Counted from the first letter of the stretch, positions 31,427 through 40,429 are shown. The stretch is 43,727 nt of DNA from Amycolatopsis sp. CA-126428 (GCF_002904335.1 NZ_PPHF01000162.1:1-43727); one strand, 5' to 3'. Notes: generated by a model from the letters alone, not told the origin. Translations and numbers: made by a program.

Positions 31427-34396
31427 TTGGGCAGAAGTCTGCGATCACGACGCCAGGCGGCGGGACTCACGCAGCGCCAGCTGGCCGACCGCGCGGGGAT
31501 GAGCGTGCGGGCCGTGCGGTACCTGGAAAATGGCCGGACGCGGGCACCACGCTCGGCGTCGATGCGCCAGCTCGACGAGGTGCTCAACGCGCCGGGCCGG
31601 CCGGAGCAGACGCCGACCACCGTCGGCGTGCTCGGCCCGTTGAGCGTGCGGCACGGCGGCGAACCGGTGGACATCGGCGGCGCGAAAGCCGCCGCACTGC
31701 TCGGATTGCTCGCGCTGCACCCGAATACGGCCGTTTCACGCGACGAGATCGTGGACGTGCTGTGGGGTGAGCTGCCCCCGGCGTCGCACGCCCACCTCGT
31801 GCACACCTACGCCGGGCGGCTGCGGCGCAGGCTCGGCCAGGGGCCGCGGCTCGTCGCGGCGCGGGGCGGATACCTGCTTGCGGCCGAGCCCGGGCAGCTG
31901 GACCTGTTGCGATTCCTCGCACTCGCCGAGGACGGCGACGACGCCGAAGCGCTCGCGCTGTGGCGCGGGCCGGTGCTCGGTGGGGTGGACCAGCGGCTGC
32001 GCCAGCACCCGGCGGCGGTGGCGCTGGCCGCGCGGCGGGTGAAGTCGGCCCTGCGCTACGCCGACCTCGCGCTCGCGGAGGGACAGGCCGCCGACGTCGT
32101 CGCGGTGCTGCGGCCGTTGCTGGCCGACGAGCCGATGCACGAGGGCCTCCACGCGCGGATGGTGCTGGCGCTGGCCGGATCCGGGCAGCAGGTCGCCGCG
32201 CTCGGCCACTACGACGACGTGCGCGAGGCACTGGAGCACGACCTCGGCGTCGAACCCGGCGAGCAATTGCGTGCCGCGCACCTCAAGGTGCTGCGCGGGC
32301 AGGTGCCGGCGCGGCCCGCGGGCGAGCGGAACTGCCTGCCGCGCGACCTGCCGGACTTCACCGGGCGGCGCGCCGAGTGCCAGGCGCTGCTCGACGGCAG
32401 CGCCGGCGGGCTGGTCACCGCGATCGACGGGATGGCGGGCGTCGGCAAGACCACCTTGGCCGTCCACCTGGCCCACGAGCTGGCGCCCCGCTTCCCGGAC
32501 GGCCGGCTGTTCCTCGACCTGCGCGCGCACTCGCCGGGCCGGCAACCGCCTTCCGCGCGGGACGCCCTGGAGAGCCTGCTGCGCCAGTTCGGCGTCGAAG
32601 GCGAGCGGATCCCCGAGCGCGTCGACGACTGTGCCGCGCTCTGGCGCTCGCTCGCGGCGGAGCGACGGCTGCTCGTCGTGCTGGACAACGTCGCCGACGC
32701 CGCGCAGCTGCGGCCGTTGCTGCCGAACGGGCGCCGCGGCTGGACCGTCGTCACGAGCAGGCGGCGCCTGGCCAGCGTCGAGGGTGTGCACCGGATCTCC
32801 CTGGACGTCCTCCCCCACGCCGACGCGGCGACACTGTTCGCTCGCGTGCTCGGCCGGTCCGTCGACGGGCAGGAGGACGAAGTCGCCGAAGTCCTGCGGT
32901 TGTGCGGGTTCCTGCCGCTGGCGGTGCGGATCGCGGCGGCGAAGGCGCGGGCTCATCCGTCGTGGACGGTCGGGCACCTGGCCGAACGGCTGCGCGACGA
33001 GCACCGGCGGCTGAGCGAGCTGCGCGTCGACGATCGCAGCGTCGAGGCCGCGTTCGGGCTCTCCTACGACCTGCTGGGCCCGGAGCAGCAGCGGATGTTC
33101 CGGCTGCTCGGCGAGTGTCCCGGCAGCGACTTCGACGCCTACGCGGCGGCCGCGCTCGCGGGTATCGGGCGCGCGGCCGCCGAGGAGATCCTCGACGAGC
33201 TGCTCGCCGCACATCTGCTGCTCGAACCCGTGCCGGGGCGGTTCCGGTTCCACGACCTGCTGCGGCAGTTCGCACGGGCGGCGGCGCTGCGCGACGAGGG
33301 CGAGCGCGCGCAAGCCCGGCTCGTCGGCTACTACCTGCACGCGGCCGCGCGGTCCGCGGACCTGCTGGAACCGACGCGGCGACGCTGGGACCCCGGCCCC
33401 GAACCGGAGGTGCTGCCGGAGTTCGCCGGTCCCACGGACGCCGTCGGCTGGCTGGCGGCCGAACACGAGAACCTCGTGTCGGTGATCGCGGCGGCGTCCG
33501 ATCGCGGCTGGTGGGAGCAGTGCTGGCGGCTCGCGCAATGCCTGTGGCGGTTCTTCTTCGTGCGTGGGCACCTGCAGGACTGGATCTTCACGCACCGGCT
33601 CGCGCTGGCGGCGGCGCTGCGGACGGGAGACCTCCGGGCGCGCGCCGAGATCCGGAAGAACCTGGGCCTGGCGCACTGGCGGCGTGCCGACTTCGACGAA
33701 GCGCTGGACCACCACCACCGCGCACTGGAGCTCGACGAGCGCGAAGAGGACGTCTGGGGCCAAGCCAAGACGCACAACCACCTCGGTTTCATCCACTCGC
33801 GGATGGGCCACCACGACCAGGCGATCCACCACCAGCGTCAGGCGGTGGTGCTGTACCACGAAGCGCGCGACGACTGCGGGCAGGCGCGGGCCCAGATGGG
33901 GTTGGGCAACGCGTATTACCACGCCGGGCGGATCGGCGAGTGCTGCGCGTGGTTCACACGCGCGGTGGATCTCGCCCAGCGCGCGTCGGACCACTGGGGG
34001 CTGGGGCTGGCACTGATCGGTTTCGGTTTCGCCCTGGGGGCGGCCGGGCGGCCGCACCTCGAACAGGCGCTGGCGCTGACGCACGCGATCGGCGACCGCT
34101 GGAGCGAATGCCTGGCCCTGACCGGCCTCGGCATCTGCGACCACCTCGGCGGTGCGACCGGCCCGGCGCTCGACCGGCTACGCGAGGCGGTCTCCTTGGC
34201 ACGGGAGACCGGGGATCGCTGGGGCCTGCGGCTGGCGCTTTCGGCGCTGGGACGGGTGCTGTCCGGCCTCGGCCGTGACGAGGACGCGCTGGCCGCGCAC
34301 GAAGAAGCGCTCGCCCTGACCCGGGAGCTGCGCAACCTGCCACTGGAGGCCGAGGTGCTGGCGGACCTCGCCGCCGCCCGCCCGACGCGGCCGTGA
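31427..34396 (+). CDS. XRE-SARP-BTAD-NB-ARC-TPR transcriptional regulator (AfsR-like)
   Basis: A regulator of about 990 residues. In order: an XRE HTH (LTQRQLADRAGMSVRAVRYL, residues 12-40); an OmpR-like SARP DNA-binding domain (VGVLGPLSVRHGG to HTYAGRLRRRLG, 65-140); a BTAD helical domain (LVLAL, 150-290, ends VEPGEQLRAAH); and an NB-ARC STAND NTPase with P-loop GMAGVGKTTLAVHL near 337 and Walker B RRLLVVLDNVAD near 422. TPRs run from about 740 to 985 (NLGLAHWRRADFDEALDHHH and similar). No ATG or GTG is in frame near the HTH. TTG 31427 is the annotated start; ATC 31418, 10 bases behind GAGGGGG, is an alternative. It is divergent from the toxin genes and their likely activator. Confidence 0.85.
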   Translation: MGRSLRSRRQAAGLTQRQLADRAGMSVRAVRYLENGRTRAPRSASMRQLDEVLNAPGRPEQTPTTVGVLGPLSVRHGGEPVDIGGAKAAALLGLLALHPNTAVSRDEIVDVLWGELPPASHAHLVHTYAGRLRRRLGQGPRLVAARGGYLLAAEPGQLDLLRFLALAEDGDDAEALALWRGPVLGGVDQRLRQHPAAVALAARRVKSALRYADLALAEGQAADVVAVLRPLLADEPMHEGLHARMVLALAGSGQQVAALGHYDDVREALEHDLGVEPGEQLRAAHLKVLRGQVPARPAGERNCLPRDLPDFTGRRAECQALLDGSAGGLVTAIDGMAGVGKTTLAVHLAHELAPRFPDGRLFLDLRAHSPGRQPPSARDALESLLRQFGVEGERIPERVDDCAALWRSLAAERRLLVVLDNVADAAQLRPLLPNGRRGWTVVTSRRRLASVEGVHRISLDVLPHADAATLFARVLGRSVDGQEDEVAEVLRLCGFLPLAVRIAAAKARAHPSWTVGHLAERLRDEHRRLSELRVDDRSVEAAFGLSYDLLGPEQQRMFRLLGECPGSDFDAYAAAALAGIGRAAAEEILDELLAAHLLLEPVPGRFRFHDLLRQFARAAALRDEGERAQARLVGYYLHAAARSADLLEPTRRRWDPGPEPEVLPEFAGPTDAVGWLAAEHENLVSVIAAASDRGWWEQCWRLAQCLWRFFFVRGHLQDWIFTHRLALAAALRTGDLRARAEIRKNLGLAHWRRADFDEALDHHHRALELDEREEDVWGQAKTHNHLGFIHSRMGHHDQAIHHQRQAVVLYHEARDDCGQARAQMGLGNAYYHAGRIGECCAWFTRAVDLAQRASDHWGLGLALIGFGFALGAAGRPHLEQALALTHAIGDRWSECLALTGLGICDHLGGATGPALDRLREAVSLARETGDRWGLRLALSALGRVLSGLGRDEDALAAHEEALALTRELRNLPLEAEVLADLAAARPTRP

Positions 34397-34533
34397 CCGT
34401 GCGCGCCGGGCGGCCTCGCTGACGACGGCGAACGGTTGCGTGTCGACCGGGCGGGCATCGGTTCCGCTCCCGACGCCGGGGCGTGCCGGCACCGGCCGGG
34501 AGGTCGGCGCCGGCGATCCGGCTTCCCGTCTTG

Positions 34534-35688
34534 TCAGGCACCCGCCATCGCCGGGTGCAGGACGACCTTCGTCCAGCCGTCGTCTCGCTTGTCGAAGTGC
34601 TCGTAGGCCTCCGGCGCGCGGTCGAGGGGCAGCTCGTGGCTGACGATGAACGACGGTTCGGCCTTGCCCCCGGCGATCAGGTCGCGCAGCTGCCGGTTGT
34701 ACTTCTTGACCGGCGCCTGGCCGCTGCCGATGTGCTGGCCCTTGAACCAGAACATGCCGTAGTCGAAGGCGAGTTTGCCCTGCTTGGCCAGCTCGTCCTC
34801 GGCCCCGGGGTCCTGGGGCACGAACACGCCGACGTTGCTGATCCTCCCGGTGAAGCGCACCGACGCGACCAGCCGGTTCATCGTCAGGTTGGCCTTCTCC
34901 TGTCCGTCGGGTTCGTGCGCCTGGTAGCCGACGCACTCGCAGCCGTTGTCCGCACCCAGCCCGATCGTCTCGTCCAGCACGGCCTGCACCGGGTCGACCT
35001 TCGAGTCGTCGATGGCGATCGCGCCGATCGATTCCGCCAGCCGCAGCCGGTCGGGGCGCCGGTCGACGACCATCACCTTGCCCGCCCCGCGGATGGTCGC
35101 CGAGAGCGCGGCCATCAGCCCGACCGGGCCGGCGCCGTAGATGACCGTCTGGTCACCGGGCTGCACGCCGGCCATCTCGGTGGCGTGGTAACCGGTCGGG
35201 AAGATGTCGGCGAGCATCACGTAGTCGGTCTGACGCTGCTCGGCGTCCTCACCCAGCCGCAGGCAGTTGAAGTCACCCCAGGGCACGCGCAACAGCTCGG
35301 CCTGTCCACCGGCGTACGGGCCCATGTCGGCGAAGCCGTACGCGGCACCGGCCATCTTCGGCTCGGGCTGGGCGGTCAGGCAGTAGTTCGTCAGCTGACG
35401 CTCGCAGTTCTTGCAGTGCCCGCACGCGATGTTGAACGGCAGGACGACCCAGTCGCCCACCCGGACCTTGTCGACCCCGGAGCCGACCTCGACCACCTCA
35501 CCCAGATTCTCGTGCCCGAACCAGCGACCGGTCTCGAAGTCGGTCCGGCCCTCGTACATGTGCAGGTCCGAGCCACAGATGTTCGCCGACGTGATCCGCA
35601 CCAGGACGTCGGTCGGCCGCTCGATCCGCGCGTCCGGCACATCCTTGACACTGACCTGCCGCGGACCCTCGTACACCACTGCCTTCAT
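34534..35688 (-). CDS. fdhA: Glutathione-independent formaldehyde dehydrogenase (zinc MDR)
   Basis: A 384-residue zinc-dependent medium-chain dehydrogenase. Catalytic zinc ligands sit in ANICGSDLHMYEG (Cys near 38) and FGHENLGEV (His-Glu near 60). The structural zinc loop is CGHCKNCERQLTNYC near residues 90-104, and the NAD-binding motif YGAGPVGLMAA lies near 174. The long insertions (MAGAAYGFADMGPYAGGQAE; VGVFVPQDPGAEDELAKQGK) are hallmarks of the Pseudomonas-type enzyme, which oxidises formaldehyde to formate with NAD and no thiol cofactor. ATG 35688 has AAGGAG 6 bases upstream; a GTG just before it is too close. No partner genes are adjacent. Confidence 0.85.
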   Translation of the reverse strand: MKAVVYEGPRQVSVKDVPDARIERPTDVLVRITSANICGSDLHMYEGRTDFETGRWFGHENLGEVVEVGSGVDKVRVGDWVVLPFNIACGHCKNCERQLTNYCLTAQPEPKMAGAAYGFADMGPYAGGQAELLRVPWGDFNCLRLGEDAEQRQTDYVMLADIFPTGYHATEMAGVQPGDQTVIYGAGPVGLMAALSATIRGAGKVMVVDRRPDRLRLAESIGAIAIDDSKVDPVQAVLDETIGLGADNGCECVGYQAHEPDGQEKANLTMNRLVASVRFTGRISNVGVFVPQDPGAEDELAKQGKLAFDYGMFWFKGQHIGSGQAPVKKYNRQLRDLIAGGKAEPSFIVSHELPLDRAPEAYEHFDKRDDGWTKVVLHPAMAGA

Positions 35689-36103
35689 CACTGTCTCCTT
35701 TGTCGTAGCTGCCTGCGGGGCCGGATGTCCCCCGGAGAACCCGCTAAACCACGACCGACCCCGGCCGTTCGGACGTGTTCGATGGGTGGGTTAGCCGGCA
35801 GGCCGAGGGGTAGCCGCCCAGGATCGGAGGTGCCCCGGGACGTGGCACACCAGGCCGGTGACCGGGCGCACGAACGGGAGACGCCGTGGCATTGACAGCA
35901 GCTCGAGCAGGTCCGCACCACCGGTGACCGGACGAGCCGCTGGTGGTGACGGCCGCATTGGACAGAGGACGCGCCGGACCGGCTCATCCCCGATTCCCCG
36001 GCGATGCCGGTTACTCCACTCGGGTTCTCCCCCGCGCGCGGCCTCAACCCCGCTCCGGTTCGGGCGTGAAGGCCAGGGCAGGACCCACTATCGAGGGAGG
36101 ACC
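35689..36103 (+). promoter_or_regulatory. Intergenic region with a SigB-like promoter candidate
   Basis: This 415-base region has no convincing gene. On the plus strand GGGTT (35788-35792), a 15-base gap and GGGTAG (35808-35813) resemble the stress sigma (SigB-type, GTT-N14-16-GGGTA) promoter, about 290 bases before the I36-type gene. A TTGACA also lies near 35889. Neither is certain. Confidence 0.4.
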
Positions 36104-36565
36104 ATGATGTCGAAGGTGCGGAAAACCGCGATCGGCGCCGTTCTGGCCGCGGCGGGGCTCATCGCGGCCCCGGCCGCCCAGGCGGCGGCCGCGAGCCCGG
36201 CGGCGAGCTCGGCCTGCCCGGGCTACCACTTCTGCTTCTACTTCAACAGCGACTACGGTGGCGCCCACGCCGACTACCTGCTCTCCGACGGCAACCTCGG
36301 CGACGAACTGTTCAACAAGGCCGGCACCACCACCAGGGGCTTGGGCGTCCAGGTGAAGAACAACGCCGCGTCGGTGCACAACAACTGGGCCTTCCCCGCG
36401 ACGGTCTACTACAACAGCGGCTGCAACGGCAGCGTCGCCTCGCAGACGTTCGGCGCGTACTCCTCCGGCAACTTCAACTCCACCATGAAGAACCAGAACG
36501 CGAGCTTCAAGTGGGTGGGGAGCACCGGCGGCGCTTTCGACTGCGCGAACCGCGATCAGTTCTAG
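36104..36565 (+). CDS. Secreted peptidase inhibitor I36-like protein
   Basis: A 153-residue secreted protein with signal peptide AIGAVLAAAGLIAAPAAQAA. The mature part begins CPGYHFCFYFNSDYGGAHAD and runs through NNWAFPATVYYNSGC to a final FDCANRDQF. Four Cys suggest two disulfides. The C-F-Y-x-N...G layout matches the beta/gamma-crystallin-like peptidase inhibitor I36 family (SMPI type) of streptomycetes. ATG 36104 follows GAGGGAGGACC. It may inhibit metalloproteases outside the cell; the inhibitory activity is assumed from family. A perfect hairpin terminator follows within 10 bases. Confidence 0.85.
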   Translation: MMSKVRKTAIGAVLAAAGLIAAPAAQAAAASPAASSACPGYHFCFYFNSDYGGAHADYLLSDGNLGDELFNKAGTTTRGLGVQVKNNAASVHNNWAFPATVYYNSGCNGSVASQTFGAYSSGNFNSTMKNQNASFKWVGSTGGAFDCANRDQF

Positions 36566-36572
36566 CCGCACG

Positions 36573-36607
36573 GATCGGGGCCGCGCCGGAGAGGCGCGGC
36601 CCCGATC
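36573..36607 (+). terminator. Hairpin terminator after the I36 gene
   Basis: Arms GATCGGGGCCGCGCC (36573-36587) and 36593-36607 pair perfectly over 15 bp with the loop GGAGA, 7 bases past the stop at 36565. Confidence 0.85.
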
Positions 36608-36626
36608 GCGACCCGGAGGTCCAGCC

Positions 36627-37502
36627 GTGGCCACACTCAGTCGCCTGGCCGCGTCCGCCGCAGTGCTGGCGGTCGCCGCCGCCTGCTCGGCGGCGCCCGC
36701 CGCGACGACCGACTTCGGTGCGGCCGACCTCGCCGCCGCGCTCGGAAAGGTCCCCCGCGACCTGTCGGCCGTGCACGGCCTCGATCTCCCGCTCGACCGG
36801 TCGCAGCTCACGCCGATCGAGGAACTGGAAGTCGTCAAGGCACGCAACACGGTGATGGAACGCTGCCTCGCCGCTCGTGGGCTCGTGTTCACCTTCCCGC
36901 CGGTCGATCCCGTGCGGGACGCCGCCAAGCCGAGGCGGCACGGTCTTGTCGACGTGGCCGAGGCGGCGGCGTACGGCTACCGCGAGCCGGCCGTGTTCAC
37001 CCGGCGCGCCGCCGGCGTGCCGGAACAGCCATCGCCGGGCGTCGTCGCGATGATCACCGGCAGGAGCGACCGTCACGACGTCCCGTCCGGCGGCTGTGCG
37101 GGTGAGGCGGACCGCGCCCTCGCACCCGATGCGAAGCCCGGGCAGGAACCGGTGAGTTTCGGGTTGAGTCAACGGAGTTACGAGATCACCCGGACCACCC
37201 CGCCGGTGACCGCGGCCGCGGCGGCGTGGTCGCGGTGCATGGCCGAGGCCGGTTTCCGGTACCGCGACCCGCAAGCCGCGATCGGCGACCCCGCGTTCGG
37301 TGCCGGCCGTGCGTCGGCACACGAGATGGCCGTCGCCACCCGGGACGTGCGGTGCAAGGAACGGACCGATTGGGTCCGGACGTGGGTCGCGGTCGAGCGG
37401 GTGGTGCAGGAAGCGCTTGTGTCGCACCACACTGCCGACCTGACACGCGAGCAGCAGCACAAGGAATGGCAGCTGGCCGCGACCCGCAAGATCACCGGGT
37501 GA
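36627..37502 (+). CDS. Putative lipoprotein of unknown function
   Basis: A 291-residue exported protein I do not recognise. GTG 36627 has GGAGGTCCA just upstream. The N-terminus (AASAAVLAVAAACSAAPAAT) gives a signal with a plausible lipobox AAAC at Cys 20. The mature part is mostly helical with four more Cys (MERCLAARG, GGCAGEADRAL, WSRCMAEAGF, VRCKERTDW) that may pair in the oxidising exterior. The layout resembles exported actinobacterial proteins of unknown role near bacteriocin-like or cell-wall genes. It begins 19 bases after the I36 terminator, so its expression may depend on read-through or a promoter inside the gap. Confidence 0.75.
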   Translation: MATLSRLAASAAVLAVAAACSAAPAATTDFGAADLAAALGKVPRDLSAVHGLDLPLDRSQLTPIEELEVVKARNTVMERCLAARGLVFTFPPVDPVRDAAKPRRHGLVDVAEAAAYGYREPAVFTRRAAGVPEQPSPGVVAMITGRSDRHDVPSGGCAGEADRALAPDAKPGQEPVSFGLSQRSYEITRTTPPVTAAAAAWSRCMAEAGFRYRDPQAAIGDPAFGAGRASAHEMAVATRDVRCKERTDWVRTWVAVERVVQEALVSHHTADLTREQQHKEWQLAATRKITG

Positions 37503-37552
37503 CGGCACTTCGGGGATGGCAGGGGACAGAACAAGGACAACATCAGCAACCG

Positions 37553-37588
37553 TTCACGAAGTAGGTTGGCCGTTTCTACAGTAGCCAC
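37553..37588 (+). promoter_or_regulatory. Probable leaderless promoter
   Basis: TTCACG (37553-37558), an 18-base spacer and TACAGT (37577-37582), followed 6 bases later by the ATG at 37589. No ribosome site is present, so transcription would start at the codon itself. Confidence 0.6.
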
Positions 37589-38282
37589 ATGTCGTATCCC
37601 GAGATCCCACGGCGGTGGAACCCCCGTGAGGGGACGCCGGACGAGGAGCTCGCGGGTCCGCGGCAGGTGATCCACGTCGAGAGCGGATTCGGATACGGGG
37701 TTGTCGGCGCGGACATCCACGTCTTCGGCGACGGGGTTTCCCTGTACCTGCTGGAGAACTGGTCCCCCGGATCGCCGGCGAATGCCGATTTTCTGCGGGA
37801 GCTGCCCAGCCGCATGCTGAATTCCCGGTACGCGGTCGTCCCGTTCACCGGGCGGCAGGAGGAACTCGATCAGCTGCACGAATGGCGGCAGGCTCGCTTA
37901 CCGGTGGCCGCACGGCCCAGGCGGGCAAGGCAAAACCCGGCTCGCGGCCCAGTTCGCGGCCGACAGCACGGCCGCGGGCTGGAAGGTCGTCACGGCCACG
38001 CACGGCCCCGGCACCGCGGTCATCCGGACCCTGCACGCGGGCAAGCGCTGGATCGACCCGGACGTCTCGGCGCTCGCCGTCGTCGACGACTGCCCGCTGA
38101 CCGAACGCGAGCTCGACGTTCTGCGCGCGACGCGCGAGGGGTACTCGGTGGCCGACATCGCGGGCCGGCTGCACCTGGCCGAGGGCACGGTGCGCAACTA
38201 CCTGTCCAACGCGATGCAGAAGACCCAGACCCGCACCCGCCACGAAGCGGCCCGCTACGCCCGCGAGCACGACTGGCTGTAA
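37589..38282 (+). pseudogene. P-loop NTPase / LuxR-HTH chimera with frameshift
   Basis: The first frame reads MSYPEIPRRWNPREGTPDEE to FTGRQEELDQLHEWRQARLP, a STAND-type NTPase N-terminus of unknown family. Near 37900 the frame shifts, and the next frame supplies HGPGGQGKTRLAAQFAADST (Walker A) and GWKVVTATHGPGT. Here NTPase similarity stops. The same frame continues with a NarL-type response regulator C-terminus: TLHAGKRWIDPDVSALAVVD, then CPLTERELDVLRATREGYSV, ADIAGRLHLAEGTVRNYLSN, ending REHDWL at 38282. Two unrelated genes thus appear joined by a large deletion near 38013-38020, with an extra frameshift upstream. A functional product is unlikely. Confidence 0.75.
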
Positions 38283-38425
38283 CCCTGATTCGAGCCGGTC
38301 AACGTCAGCCGCGCCGCGCTCGTCTGCTGACGGCGGCGGTGCGGGTCGCCGTCCGGATCACGCCACACCGAATGCGTGGTCGGCCTGCCGCTGCGTGTCA
38401 TCGGACCCGACGAGCAGCCGCGGGC

Positions 38426-40429
38426 TCACGGCGCCGGCCTCCGGGGTTCGTGGCTCGTTCGCCGGTAGACCTCGGCGAAGCGGGCGGCGACCTGGGTGAT
38501 GCCGAACCGGTGCCGGACCGTGTCGCGGCCGGCGGCCGCGGCCGCGCGCGCTCGCACCGGGTCGTCGGCGGCGGTGCGGACGAACGCACTCAGGTCGTCG
38601 CCGAACGCTTCGAGACCGGACGTGTCGGCCAGCAGGCCGTTGCGGCCGTGGTCGATGTAGTGCCGGAGCCCGCCGCGGCGCGGGCCGAGGACGAGCAGGC
38701 CGGCTTCCATGGCTTCGAGGATCGCGATGCCGAACTCCTCCTTGCGGCTGGGACAGACGTAGAGGTGGGGCGAGGGAGCGGGAAGCAGGCGGGTGAGCCC
38801 GTGCTCGAGCAGCCGGACGTCGTCGTTGCCGAGCGCCCCCAGCACAGCCAGGCGACCGGCCGCCCGCGGGTGCGCCCGGTGCAGGGCGAGGATGCGCGCC
38901 AGCACCTGGGCTTCTTCCTCGGTCGGACGGGCGGTGTCGCCCCCGACGAGCACCAGCGCCGCCCGCCGGTGGAGGCCGCGCGTGAGCCAGGCTTCGACCA
39001 GGAGGTCTTGCTGCTTGACCGGGTGGAGCCGGCCCACCGACAGCACGGCCGGCAGGCCGCGTGCGTCCGGGCCGAGCCGGGGCAACCGGTCGTCCGGCGC
39101 GAACAGGGAGCCGACGAGCTGCTGCTGCCGGGCCTCGTCGGCGGCGACCCGGGGCAGCTCCGGGATCCCTTCGGCCAGGGACTCCGGTTCCGGGCGTCCG
39201 CGCAACGCCGGGAAGTACGCGGGCAGTTCACCCGGCGGACGTCCGGGCAGGCCGAGCAGCGTGTCCGCCCCGGCCACCAGCCGGTCGGCTGCGTACACGC
39301 GGTGCAGGTCGAACCGCGCACTCGCCGGGGATTCGGCGCTGGTGGGCCGGTGCCGCTCGGCGAGCGAGCGGTGCGGGTCCGCGGTCAAGGTGAAGACGGT
39401 CCGGGCGCCGAGCGCGGTGGCGGCGTCGGCGATGGCCAGCGATCCGTCGTCGGCGTACCGGACGTGCACGACATCGGGGTGACAGCCGGACAGCCACAGC
39501 AGCCGCCGCGCCAGGAACGTGATCGCCGCGCGGTGCCGGGACAGCCGGAGCTGGGACGGCGCAGCAGGAGCGTCGACCGGTACCCGCAGCACGACGTGCC
39601 CGTCGCCGTCGGTGTCGGCCAGCGTGGGGCGGGCGGCGAGTTCGTCGTGCCCGGCCAGCGTCAGGGTGACCACGCGGGCGATGCCGTCCTGCTGCGGCAG
39701 AGCCTTGCCGAGGTGCCGCAGGAGCACGGTCAACCCGCCGCTCGCTCCGGCGCCGGGCTGGTCGAACGAGCCCAGCAGCATCGACTGGGCCACGACCAGC
39801 CCGTCGCGCCGGGCGTGCGGCACCGTCCACAAAGGTGCGCCGGCCGGCATCGCGCGGCACACTGCCGCCAGTACCCGTTCATACGGGTCTTCAGCACGCT
39901 CTCGCGTGATCGCCCCGCCGTGCCGGGCGAGGTACCGCCACCCGGCGTGCCGCAGCGCACGGTCGTGCTCGGCGCCCTCGACCACCGCACCGGCCGGGAT
40001 GCCGCCGACGGCGTGCCGCTCGGCCAAGTCCAGCAGCAGCACGCGACGGCGTGGCGGTGCCGTGCCGAAGGCGGCGCGGATCGCCGCGCCCGCGGCCACC
40101 GGGCCGTGCGCGGTGGCCGCGGCGGAAAAGAGATCCAGGACCACGGAAGCGATCAGGTCCGCGAGCACGCCGTCGGCTTCGGGGACGGCGGCCAGCACGT
40201 CGGCGGGCGGCGGAGGATCCGACGCCCGGGCGAAGGCCCGCAACTCGGCCAGCACGGAGTCCGCGTCGGCCGCCGCCGGGCCGGCACCGGCGTATTCGAC
40301 CAAGGCCGGGACGCCGAACGCCGGGTGAAAGCCGCGCCGGACCTCGTCGACCCGGGCCAGGTCGGTGTCGTGGCGCAAGTCCCGCAACGCCGTCAGCGCG
40401 TCGGCGGGGGCGGTGTCGTGGATGATCAC
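38426..40429 (-). CDS. GT-B glycosyltransferase, family 4, with long N-terminal region
   Basis: A 667-residue cytoplasmic glycosyltransferase. The second Rossmann-like half has VLSVGRLHPVKQQDLLVEAW near residue 455 and the donor-site EX7E motif in KEEFGIAILEAMEAG near 570. These are typical of GT4 retaining enzymes using UDP/GDP-sugars. The N-terminal half is longer than usual (GT4 enzymes are about 380-450 residues). Its first 200 residues are Ala-rich and helical and precede the acceptor domain that starts near LVVAQSMLLGSFDQPGAGAS. That order recalls sucrose(-phosphate) synthases, judged by eye. GTG 40429 has GAGGT upstream. It is divergent from a GT1 gene 56 bases away. Confidence 0.85.
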   Translation of the reverse strand: MIIHDTAPADALTALRDLRHDTDLARVDEVRRGFHPAFGVPALVEYAGAGPAAADADSVLAELRAFARASDPPPPADVLAAVPEADGVLADLIASVVLDLFSAAATAHGPVAAGAAIRAAFGTAPPRRRVLLLDLAERHAVGGIPAGAVVEGAEHDRALRHAGWRYLARHGGAITRERAEDPYERVLAAVCRAMPAGAPLWTVPHARRDGLVVAQSMLLGSFDQPGAGASGGLTVLLRHLGKALPQQDGIARVVTLTLAGHDELAARPTLADTDGDGHVVLRVPVDAPAAPSQLRLSRHRAAITFLARRLLWLSGCHPDVVHVRYADDGSLAIADAATALGARTVFTLTADPHRSLAERHRPTSAESPASARFDLHRVYAADRLVAGADTLLGLPGRPPGELPAYFPALRGRPEPESLAEGIPELPRVAADEARQQQLVGSLFAPDDRLPRLGPDARGLPAVLSVGRLHPVKQQDLLVEAWLTRGLHRRAALVLVGGDTARPTEEEAQVLARILALHRAHPRAAGRLAVLGALGNDDVRLLEHGLTRLLPAPSPHLYVCPSRKEEFGIAILEAMEAGLLVLGPRRGGLRHYIDHGRNGLLADTSGLEAFGDDLSAFVRTAADDPVRARAAAAAGRDTVRHRFGITQVAARFAEVYRRTSHEPRRPAP

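Noticed and set aside
35689..36103. Small ORFs in the gap between the formaldehyde dehydrogenase and I36 genes
   Set aside because: Translations are Arg/Pro/Ser-rich without motif or ribosome site; treated as non-coding.
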